Source: Lachnoclostridium sp. An169 (GTDB taxonomy: Bacteria; Bacillota; Clostridia; Lachnospirales; Lachnospiraceae). Taken from it: a stretch of 64,000 nucleotides of DNA. This document shows positions 25,192 through 32,245 of the stretch, piece by piece (the stretch's first letter is position 1; every line of letters begins with the position of its first letter). The stretch spans positions 62,001 through 126,000 of the forward strand of contig NZ_NFKT01000001.1 in assembly GCF_002160525.1 (NCBI RefSeq). Direction: 5' to 3'. The notes beneath the pieces were generated by a model. The model searched no databases, had not been told where the DNA came from, and saw nothing but the letters and a program-made list of their open reading frames with translations. The translations under genes and the position numbers were made by a program.

Positions 25192-25785
25192 ATGCCTGCA
25201 GAAGTGCTGACTTATTTTCTGAAAAATGACGACAGGAAACTCCGGCTCGGGTTCCAGATTGCCCTGCAGTGCGCTCCGTTTTTAAAAGGGCTGAAAGTAT
25301 CCTGTGTGATTACGGTGGAGGAGGAACTTTTCTCCGCCCTGCCCGAGGTCCTAAGCGGCATGGATGTCTCGTGGCAGAGACTCTCCGGTTCGGAAGGAAA
25401 ATGCCTTGTCCTGTTTTACCGTCCCGATGAACTGCGGGAGTATCTGAAAGACCCTCAGATTGGCCGCCTGATCGGTGAGTACGGTTACGGCGGCATGGAT
25501 CTGCCCGGCATGCTCCGGCGTCTGGGCGAACGGGTCCGGAACTGTGCAGAAAGAGGCATGGGATTCCCTCATGAGATCGGCGCTTTTCTCGGCTATCCGG
25601 CCGGGGATGTGCGGGGCTTTATCGAGAACGGCGGCCGGGACTTTCTTCTGACCGGATACTGGAAAGTTTATCAGGATCCGGTGGGCGCCCGGATGATCTT
25701 CAAGGAATATGACCGTGCAAAGACTTGTGCGGTAAATGAATTTTTAAACGGCAGGAGCATCCGCGAGATTGCCCTGCAGATGTAA
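25192..25785 (+). CDS. DUF3793 family protein
   Basis: This is a conserved protein of unknown function, often found beside flavodoxin genes in clostridia. It has 197 residues from the ATG at 25192, which has AAAGGAGGGGAGAAG upstream; an in-frame Met 30 codons earlier would place coding sequence over the Fur-box-like site and the promoter. Features are an HEIGAFLGYPAGDVRGFI segment near residue 125 and TGYWKVYQDP. The name of the family is from memory and fits the HEIGxFLGYP motif. It precedes flavodoxin by 12 bases, so the two are co-transcribed and probably iron-regulated. Confidence 0.85.
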   Translation: MPAEVLTYFLKNDDRKLRLGFQIALQCAPFLKGLKVSCVITVEEELFSALPEVLSGMDVSWQRLSGSEGKCLVLFYRPDELREYLKDPQIGRLIGEYGYGGMDLPGMLRRLGERVRNCAERGMGFPHEIGAFLGYPAGDVRGFIENGGRDFLLTGYWKVYQDPVGARMIFKEYDRAKTCAVNEFLNGRSIREIALQM

Positions 25786-25797
25786 GGAGGAGAAAAG

Positions 25798-26229
25798 ATG
25801 AGTATATCAGTTGTGTACTGGAGCGGAACCGGAAACACCCGGGCCATGGCGGAAGCAGTGGCGGAGGGAATCGTATCGGCGGGTGCTGAGGCAGACGTAA
25901 AAGAAGTGGGAAATGCAGACCCGGCGGCGCTGGCAGCGGAGAATGCCTTTGCACTGGGCTGCCCGTCCATGGGAGCGGAGCAGCTGGAAGAGTCGGAGAT
26001 GGAGCCTTTCGTGGAGGCACTGGAGCCTCTCGTATCGGGGAAGACCATCCTTCTGTTCGGATCCTACGGCTGGGGTGACGGCGAGTGGATGCGCGACTGG
26101 GCGGAGCGCATGAAGAACGCCGGCGCTGTCCTGATCCGCGAAGAGGGAATCATTGCCAATGACGCGCCGGACGATGAGGCCCTCGGGGAATGCCGCGCCG
26201 CGGGGAAAAAACTGGCAGAAAAAGCATAG
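25798..26229 (+). CDS. Flavodoxin
   Basis: This is an FMN-containing electron carrier of 143 residues, the usual short-chain flavodoxin length. The FMN phosphate loop is WSGTGNTRAMAEAV (residues 8-21). GCPSMGAEQLEE forms the 60s-type loop and GSYGWGDGEWMRDW the 90s-type loop. It commonly replaces ferredoxin under iron limitation, which agrees with the Fur-box-like sites upstream of the two-gene operon. RBS AAGGAGG precedes the start. Confidence 0.95.
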   Translation: MSISVVYWSGTGNTRAMAEAVAEGIVSAGAEADVKEVGNADPAALAAENAFALGCPSMGAEQLEESEMEPFVEALEPLVSGKTILLFGSYGWGDGEWMRDWAERMKNAGAVLIREEGIIANDAPDDEALGECRAAGKKLAEKA

Positions 26230-26238
26230 CCGGACCCG

Positions 26239-26267
26239 TTGACAAATTTTTTCCCGGTGCATATGAT
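26239..26267 (+). promoter_or_regulatory. Promoter of the ZIP transporter gene
   Basis: A perfect TTGACA (26239-26244) and TATGAT (26262-26267) are spaced 17 bases. TTGACAAATTTTT (26239-26251) and AAAAATTTGTTGA (26279-26291) form an inverted repeat around the -10, with 11 of 13 positions matching. A hairpin GTGTCCC/GGGACAC (26294-26317) lies in the leader. Confidence 0.8.
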
Positions 26268-26334
26268 AAGATATCGGTAAAAATTTGTTGACAGTGTCCC
26301 TGCTGCGGCGGGGACACAGCGGGGAGAGAGGATT

Positions 26335-27117
26335 ATGAACGAAAATGTACTGCTTGGAATACTGATACCATTTGCCGGGACCACACTTGGCGCAGCTATG
26401 GTATTTTTCATGAGAAAGGAGATGAACGAGCGCCTGCAGAAGCTGCTTCTGGGGTTTGCATCCGGCGTGATGATTGCCGCTTCGGTGTGGTCGCTTCTGA
26501 TCCCTGCCATTGACATGGCGGAACAGGAGGGCGGAACGGCGTGGGTTCCCGCGGCGGCAGGCTTTCTGCTTGGAATGGGTTTTCTGCTTGTCCTGGACAC
26601 GGTTACGCCCCATCTTCATTTTACGGAGGAGAATCCGGAAGGTATGCCGGCACATTTAAAAAAAACGACCATGCTTGTCCTGGCTGTGACCCTTCATAAT
26701 ATTCCGGAGGGAATGGCGGTTGGCGTGACCTTTGCCGGTGTTCTGGCGGAGAATTCCATGATGACGCTGGCCGGTGCCTTTGCCCTGTCTGTGGGAATTG
26801 CCATCCAGAATTTCCCGGAAGGCGCGATCATCTCCATGCCGCTTAAGGGCCAGGGGCTTTCCAAAAGCCGGGCGTTTGTCTACGGAGCTCTCTCGGGTAT
26901 CGTGGAGCCGGTGGCGGCTTTCCTCACGATCCTTCTGACTTCGTTTGTTCTGCCGCTGCTTCCGTATCTTCTCGCTTTTGCGGCGGGAGCCATGATCTAT
27001 GTGGTGGTGGAGGAGCTGATCCCGGAGGCGCAGAGCGGAAACCACTCCAACATCAGCACCATCGGTGTGGCGTTGGGATTTACCCTGATGATGATCCTGG
27101 ATGTGGCGCTGGGATAA
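26335..27117 (+). CDS. ZIP family divalent metal transporter
   Basis: This is a membrane importer for zinc or related divalent metals. The 260-residue protein has about eight hydrophobic segments. The ZIP signature shows in helices IV and V: LHNIPEGMAVGVTF (metal-binding His, Asn and Glu) and IQNFPEGAIISMPL. A third acidic motif, YVVVEELIPEAQ, follows near residue 225. It has its own strong promoter and is followed after about 200 bases by the glycine-riboswitch gene. The metal cannot be told from sequence. Confidence 0.94.
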   Translation: MNENVLLGILIPFAGTTLGAAMVFFMRKEMNERLQKLLLGFASGVMIAASVWSLLIPAIDMAEQEGGTAWVPAAAGFLLGMGFLLVLDTVTPHLHFTEENPEGMPAHLKKTTMLVLAVTLHNIPEGMAVGVTFAGVLAENSMMTLAGAFALSVGIAIQNFPEGAIISMPLKGQGLSKSRAFVYGALSGIVEPVAAFLTILLTSFVLPLLPYLLAFAAGAMIYVVVEELIPEAQSGNHSNISTIGVALGFTLMMILDVALG

Positions 27118-27124
27118 AAAAGGG

Positions 27125-27153
27125 TTGCTAATTCTTTTATACAGTGATATTCT
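27125..27153 (+). promoter_or_regulatory. Promoter of the riboswitch-controlled symporter
   Basis: TTGCTA (27125-27130) and TATTCT (27148-27153) are spaced 17 bases. The riboswitch starts about 37 bases after the -10. Confidence 0.6.
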
Positions 27154-27189
27154 ATATTTTGCTGTGTTAATCTGAAAATGCAGCGGAAC

Positions 27190-27312
27190 TCAGGAGAGTC
27201 TCTTTCTGTTTCGACTTCAGGATTCCTGAAACAGAAAGAGCGCCGAAGGTGTAAGCAGACGGCTGTCCATATCCTTATACAGCCGCTGCGAGTCTCTCAG
27301 GCAAAAGGATGG
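27190..27312 (+). ncRNA. Glycine riboswitch, single aptamer
   Basis: The aptamer shows the conserved blocks of the glycine class in order: AGGAGAGTCTC at the 5' side, a long P2-type hairpin (TTTCTGTTTC with GAAACAGAAA), GCGCCGAAGGTGTAAGC, a second hairpin, and AGTCTCTCAGGCAAAAGGAT at the 3' side. Only one complete aptamer is seen. No terminator hairpin follows. The ribosome site GGAGGT (27311-27316) begins right at the aptamer end, 9 bases before the ATG, so control of translation is more likely than of transcription. It controls a sodium:glycine/alanine symporter. Confidence 0.93.
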
Positions 27313-27324
27313 AGGTATAAAGGA

Positions 27325-28740
27325 ATGTTTGCACAAATTAATCGTTTCATTGAGTGGGCTGACAATGCAGTCTGGGGTCTGCCGCTGATCTGTCTGATCA
27401 TGGCGACCGGTATTTTTCTCACAGTCCGGCTCGGGCTTTTACAGGTCCGGCATCTCGGAAAAGCTTTCCGTTTCATGTTGAAAAATGAAGAAGACGGCCA
27501 TGGGGAAGTGACCAGTTTCGGGGCATTGTGTACGGCGCTGTCCGCGACCATCGGAACCGGCAATATTACCGGCGTGGCAACGGCAATCGCTCTGGGAGGG
27601 CCGGGGGCTCTTTTCTGGATGGTTGTGGCTGCGTTTTTCGGAATGGCGACAAAGTATGCGGAAGGGCTTCTGGCCATCAAATACCGTACAATCGACAAAG
27701 AGGGCCACGTCCTTGGCGGACCTTTCTACTATATCGAGAACGGTATGGGAAAGAACTGGAGATGGCTGGCGAAGATCTTTGCCTTTTTCGGGGCATGCGT
27801 TGGCCTTCTGGGAATCGGTACGTTCACCCAGGTGAACAGTATTGCTTCCGCGGTAAAGAGCTTTTTTGACCCGGATACGGCGCTTGCGGTCAATCTGTTC
27901 GGGAATACCTATTCCTGGGCTACGGTGATCACCTGTCTGATCCTGACCGTATGTGTGGGACTGGTTGTGATCGGAGGAATCCAAAGGATCGCAAAAGTGT
28001 CCGAGTTCGTGGTTCCGTTTATGGCGGTGCTCTACGTGGGATTCGGGCTGATTATCATTCTTACGAATATTACGGCGGTTCCGGCAGCGATCGTATCGAT
28101 TGTGAAGTCCGCGTTTACAGGAAGCGCGCTGGCAGGAGGTGCAGTGGGAACCATGTTTGTGGCGATGCAGAAAGGTGTGGCAAGGGGAATTTTCTCCAAC
28201 GAGTCCGGCCTGGGAAGCGCGCCTATCGCAGCTGCTGCGGCGCAGACAAAGGAACCTGCGCGCCAGGGGCTTGTGTCCATGACAGGAACGTTTATCGACA
28301 CTATTGTAATCTGTACCATGACGGGACTTTCCATTGTCATCGCGGGTTCCTGGCTTGATCCGGAACTGGAAGGCGTGGAGATTACAATGGCCGCATTTCA
28401 GGAGGGGCTTCCCTTCCCCGCGGAAGTGGGCGCTTTCGTGCTGATGATCTGTCTGGTATTCTTTGCTTTTACCACGATTCTGGGATGGAATTACTATGGC
28501 GAGCGCTGTGTGGAGTACCTTTTTGACCGCAACAGGACGGTGGTGAAGACATACCGCTGGCTGTACATACTGGCAGTGTTTATCGGCCCTTACATGACGG
28601 TCGCTGCGGTGTGGATGATCGCGGATATTTTCAACGCACTGATGGCGATCCCCAACCTGATCGCCCTTCTGGCACTCAACGGAGTGATTGTGCGGGAGTC
28701 GAAAGACTATTTCAGGAGGCTGAAAAACAGCGGAGAATAA
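27325..28740 (+). CDS. Sodium:alanine/glycine symporter (AGCS family)
   Basis: This is a membrane carrier that moves glycine or alanine with sodium. The 471-residue protein has about 10-11 membrane segments. Family motifs are GALCTALSATIGTGNITGVA (near residue 70), AAFFGMATKYAEGLLAIKYR, GGIQRIAKVSEFVVPFMA and SNESGLGSAPIAAAAA. The start at 27325 directly follows the riboswitch ribosome site; an open frame runs upstream through the aptamer but is not coding. The glycine riboswitch makes glycine the likely physiological substrate. Confidence 0.95.
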   Translation: MFAQINRFIEWADNAVWGLPLICLIMATGIFLTVRLGLLQVRHLGKAFRFMLKNEEDGHGEVTSFGALCTALSATIGTGNITGVATAIALGGPGALFWMVVAAFFGMATKYAEGLLAIKYRTIDKEGHVLGGPFYYIENGMGKNWRWLAKIFAFFGACVGLLGIGTFTQVNSIASAVKSFFDPDTALAVNLFGNTYSWATVITCLILTVCVGLVVIGGIQRIAKVSEFVVPFMAVLYVGFGLIIILTNITAVPAAIVSIVKSAFTGSALAGGAVGTMFVAMQKGVARGIFSNESGLGSAPIAAAAAQTKEPARQGLVSMTGTFIDTIVICTMTGLSIVIAGSWLDPELEGVEITMAAFQEGLPFPAEVGAFVLMICLVFFAFTTILGWNYYGERCVEYLFDRNRTVVKTYRWLYILAVFIGPYMTVAAVWMIADIFNALMAIPNLIALLALNGVIVRESKDYFRRLKNSGE

Positions 28741-28754
28741 CCATATGATATCAG

Positions 28755-28803
28755 GGTCTGTATCTGTACTGAAGAAATAAAGTGCAGGTACAGGCCTTTT
28801 TTT
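28755..28803 (+). terminator. Intrinsic terminator after the symporter gene
   Basis: GGTCTGTATCTGTACT (28755-28770) pairs over 16 bp, with three G-U pairs, with AGTGCAGGTACAGGCC (28781-28796), followed by seven T. Confidence 0.9.
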
Positions 28804-28933
28804 GGTTCTATGGGTGGAGCAGGGTGGAAGTGACTGAAAATTTTGTGCAGTTGTTTCTGTTGTGTAAAAAAATAATAAAATATAATCATTTACATGAAAA
28901 AGTTTATGCAGGACGTATGTTGTTCTGAAAATA

Positions 28934-28984
28934 CATGATCATGTGTTTTGGGGATTGCAATATACTATATTTTGTATTAGAATA
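28934..28984 (+). promoter_or_regulatory. nrdD: Promoter of nrdDG with nearby palindromes
   Basis: TTGCAA (28956-28961) and TAGAAT (28979-28984) are spaced 17 bases. Upstream lies a perfect palindrome, ACATGATCATGT (28934-28945), and the spacer holds an A/T-rich imperfect palindrome, CAATATACTATATTTTG (28959-28975). NrdR boxes are a natural candidate here, but neither site matches the consensus closely. The remaining 28804-28930 shows no gene. Confidence 0.55.
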
Positions 28985-29055
28985 GTTTTCAGACGGATTG
29001 AAGCAGGTTAGTGAAAAGACCGTTGAATATAGAAAAATCAGAGGAGAAGGAAACG

Positions 29056-31215
29056 ATGAAGATTATCAAAAGAAACGGCTCGGAAGAAGTATTTGACAAC
29101 AGAAAGATCGTCATCGCCGTAACAAAGGCAGATACATCTGACGGCGGCAGAAGTCTGACGGATTCACAGATTGAGGATATCGCGGAGTATGTGGAGTTCA
29201 AGTGCAACAAGCTGGGACGCGCGGTGTCGGTGGAAGAGATACAGGATATGGTGGAGAATCAGATCATGGCTACCGGAGCCTTTGATCTTGCCAGAAGGTA
29301 TGTGAGATACCGCTACAAGAGATCACTGGTGAGAAAGGCAAATACCACGGACAACCGGATCCTCTCTCTGATCGAATGTAACAATGAGGATGTAAAACAG
29401 GAGAATTCCAATAAGAATCCGGCGGTTAACAGTGTCCAGAGAGATTATATGGCGGGAGAGGTCAGCAGGGATCTGACCCAGAGGATGCTGCTTCCGGAGG
29501 ATATTGTGGAGGCCGATAAAGAAGGAATCATTCATTTCCATGATTCCGATTACTATGCGCAGCACATGCACAACTGTGATCTGGTGAACCTGGAGGATAT
29601 GCTCCAGAACGGCACCGTGATCAGCGGCACCATGATAGAGAAGCCCCACAGCTTTTCCACGGCATGTAATATTGCCACCCAGATCATTGCACAGGTTGCC
29701 AGCAACCAGTACGGCGGACAGAGTATTTCTCTCGCTCATCTGGCTCCTTTTGTACAGGTGTCCAGGGACAAGATCCGCGCGGAAGTCACGGAAGAGATGA
29801 AACTGGTGGGGATTGAGTATCCGAAGGAAATTCTGGATGAGATTGTGGAGGGACGCCTGAAAAAAGAGATTACCAAAGGTGTCCAGACCATCGAGTACCA
29901 GGTGATTACACTGATGACAACCAACGGACAGGCACCGTTCCTGACCGTGTTCATGTACCTCAACGAGGCGAAAAGCGAGGCGGAGAAGAAAAACCTTGCC
30001 ATGATTATCGAGGAGACCCTGAAACAGCGCTACCAGGGCGTGAAGAACGAGGCGGGCGTATGGGTGACGCCGGCGTTCCCGAAGCTGATCTACGTTCTGG
30101 AAGAGGACAACATCGAGGAAGGACAGCCCTACTACTACCTGACGGAGCTGGCTGCGAAATGTACGGCAAAACGTCTTGTGCCGGATTACATTTCCGAGAA
30201 GAAGATGAAAGAGCTCAAGGAGGGCAACTGTTTCCCTGTAATGGGATGCAGAAGCGCCTTAAGCCCGTGGAAGGACGAGAACGGAAATTACAAGTTCTAC
30301 GGAAGATTCAACCAGGGTGTTGTGACCATCAATCTGGTGGATGTGGCTCTCTCCTCAGGCGGGGACAGGGAGAAATTTTGGAAGATCTTCGATGAGAGGC
30401 TGAATCTGTGCTACCGCGCCCTGATGTGCAGGCACAACCGCCTGAAGGGAACACTTTCCGACGCGGCCCCGATCCTCTGGCAGTACGGTGCCCTGGCGCG
30501 CCTGAAAAAGGGAGAGACCATTGACAAACTGCTCTATGGCGGCTACTCTACGATCTCCCTGGGATATGCGGGACTGTATGAATGTGTGAAATACATGACC
30601 GGTAAATCCCATACCGATCCGGAGGCAACACCTTTTGCCCTGGAAGTAATGCAGCATATGAACGACGCCTGCGACAAATGGAAGGAAGAGACGAACATCG
30701 GATTCAGCATCTACGGTTCTCCGATTGAGAGTACCACATACAAATTTGCGAAATGTCTGCAGAGACGTTTCGGTATCGTGCCGGGCGTGACGGACAAGAG
30801 CTATATTACAAACAGCTACCATGTGTTTGTGGGAGAGGAGATCGATGCGTTCTCCAAGCTGAAATTCGAATCCCAGTTCCAGGCGCTTTCCACAGGCGGA
30901 GCAATCAGCTACGTGGAAGTACCGGATATGAAGGACAATATTCCGGCGGTGCTTCAGGTGATCCGCTTTATCTATGACAATATCATGTATGCGGAGCTGA
31001 ATACAAAGAGCGACTACTGCCAGAAATGCGGATATGACGGGGAGATCCAGATCGTCACAGGAGAGGACGGAAAGCTTGTGTGGGAGTGCCCGCACTGCGG
31101 CAACCGTGACGAGAATACCCTGAATGTGGCAAGACGGACATGCGGCTATATCGGCACCCAGTTCTGGAACCAGGGAAGGACCCAGGAGATCAAGGAGAGA
31201 GTGCTGCATCTGTAG
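29056..31215 (+). CDS. nrdD: Anaerobic (class III) ribonucleoside-triphosphate reductase
   Basis: This enzyme reduces ribonucleotides to deoxyribonucleotides under anaerobic conditions, using a glycyl radical. It begins with an ATP-cone (KIIKRNGSEEVFDNRKIVIA, residues 1-90) for allosteric control. The catalytic body follows, with ADLT-type motifs such as IHFHDSDYYAQHMHNCDLVNL. Near the C-terminus are the zinc ligands CQKCGYDG and CPHCGNRDE and the glycyl radical site RRTCGYIGTQFWNQGR. The ATG at 29056 with GAGGAGAAGG upstream is preferred; an in-frame Met 15 codons earlier has no ribosome site. At 719 residues it is full length. The activase nrdG begins 10 bases after its stop. Confidence 0.97.
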   Translation: MKIIKRNGSEEVFDNRKIVIAVTKADTSDGGRSLTDSQIEDIAEYVEFKCNKLGRAVSVEEIQDMVENQIMATGAFDLARRYVRYRYKRSLVRKANTTDNRILSLIECNNEDVKQENSNKNPAVNSVQRDYMAGEVSRDLTQRMLLPEDIVEADKEGIIHFHDSDYYAQHMHNCDLVNLEDMLQNGTVISGTMIEKPHSFSTACNIATQIIAQVASNQYGGQSISLAHLAPFVQVSRDKIRAEVTEEMKLVGIEYPKEILDEIVEGRLKKEITKGVQTIEYQVITLMTTNGQAPFLTVFMYLNEAKSEAEKKNLAMIIEETLKQRYQGVKNEAGVWVTPAFPKLIYVLEEDNIEEGQPYYYLTELAAKCTAKRLVPDYISEKKMKELKEGNCFPVMGCRSALSPWKDENGNYKFYGRFNQGVVTINLVDVALSSGGDREKFWKIFDERLNLCYRALMCRHNRLKGTLSDAAPILWQYGALARLKKGETIDKLLYGGYSTISLGYAGLYECVKYMTGKSHTDPEATPFALEVMQHMNDACDKWKEETNIGFSIYGSPIESTTYKFAKCLQRRFGIVPGVTDKSYITNSYHVFVGEEIDAFSKLKFESQFQALSTGGAISYVEVPDMKDNIPAVLQVIRFIYDNIMYAELNTKSDYCQKCGYDGEIQIVTGEDGKLVWECPHCGNRDENTLNVARRTCGYIGTQFWNQGRTQEIKERVLHL

Positions 31216-31225
31216 GAGGACAGGT

Positions 31226-31765
31226 ATGTTTTACGGTGAGATCAAAAAGTGTGATATTGCGAATGGAGAGGGCGTGAGAGTCTCGCTTTTTGTATCCGGA
31301 TGTACGCATCACTGTCCGGGATGTTTCAATGAGGCCACCTGGGACTTCTGTTATGGAAAAGAATTTACCGAAGAGACGGAAGAGGAGATCTTAAAGGCTC
31401 TGGAACCGGGATATATCAACGGGCTTTCCCTGCTGGGCGGGGAGCCCTTCGAGCCCCGGAACCAGGAGGCGCTTGTGCCTTTTCTGAGAAGAGTCAGAGA
31501 GAGGTATCCGGAGAAAAATATCTGGTGCTACAGCGGATATCTCTATGACAGGGAGCTTTTGAGCGAGAGCCGGGCAAGATGTGAATATACGGACGAAATG
31601 CTGTCCATGCTGGATGTGCTTGTGGATGGAAGGTTCGTGGAGAGCCTGAAGGATATCACCCTGGTTTTCCGGGGATCGTCAAACCAGCGGATCATCGATG
31701 TGAAGAAGAGCCTGGACCGGGGAGAAATTGTCCTGTGGGAGCCGAAGGTGAAGCGGGGAATGTGA
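31226..31765 (+). CDS. nrdG: Anaerobic ribonucleotide reductase activating protein
   Basis: This is a radical-SAM enzyme that makes the glycyl radical on NrdD. The 4Fe-4S cluster motif C-x3-C-x2-C is GCTHHCPGCFN (residues 29-39), and SLLGGEPF provides the SAM-binding GGE. At 179 residues it has the usual length. The start at 31226 follows GGAGGACAGGT; the open frame runs on upstream inside nrdD in another frame. It forms an operon with nrdD. Confidence 0.96.
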   Translation: MFYGEIKKCDIANGEGVRVSLFVSGCTHHCPGCFNEATWDFCYGKEFTEETEEEILKALEPGYINGLSLLGGEPFEPRNQEALVPFLRRVRERYPEKNIWCYSGYLYDRELLSESRARCEYTDEMLSMLDVLVDGRFVESLKDITLVFRGSSNQRIIDVKKSLDRGEIVLWEPKVKRGM

Positions 31766-31800
31766 CAAAACGGAAAATGTAAAATTGAGCGAGTTTTCCC

Positions 31801-31829
31801 TTGACTTATTTTAATGCAGTTCATATAAT
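31801..31829 (+). promoter_or_regulatory. leuS: Promoter of leuS
   Basis: TTGACT (31801-31806) and a perfect TATAAT (31824-31829) are spaced 17 bases, just before the T-box leader. Confidence 0.85.
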
Positions 31830-31835
31830 AAATGA

Positions 31836-32185
31836 GTATATTGCAAAGACAAGGAAGAGGAGTAGTAGGAGTTTGGCTGTCGTTTCTCCGGAACTGACAG
31901 TTATGCCGCTTGCAGAGAACTGCCGGGAGGTGCGAGGCAGCAGGGCAGGCTCTGAACTGACCTTGGAGTCCTTCTGCTGAATCCGGTCGTGATCTGGTCA
32001 GGCAGGAGCGGGAGTTCCCGTTATAGAATGAATGAGTGCATCTGCCCGGTTCGGAACAGAAGAAGATCAATGTTTACACAGGATTTTTCCGCAACGCAGG
32101 AGCAGATGAATAAGAGTGGTACCGCGGAAATGAAGCCTTTTCGTCTCTTGGATATTGGAGAAGAAAAGGCTTGTTTTATGTTTTG
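31836..32185 (+). ncRNA. T-box riboswitch, leucine, upstream of leuS
   Basis: The leader contains the AGTA motif near the base of stem I (GAGGAGTAGTAGG, about 31856-31868), a likely specifier codon CTG (Leu, 31957-31959, in GAACTGACC), and the T-box sequence AGAGTGGTACCGCGGAA (about 32114-32128). A terminator follows: AAGCCTTTTCGTCTC (32133-32147) with GAGAAGAAAAGGCTT (32158-32172) and a T-rich tail. Uncharged tRNA-Leu would stabilise the antiterminator and allow leuS transcription. Confidence 0.93.
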
Positions 32186-32245
32186 ATGTGCAGAAAAACG
32201 GACTGCAGACTGGAAGAAGCGGTCAAAGAAAGAGAGGAATCGTAC

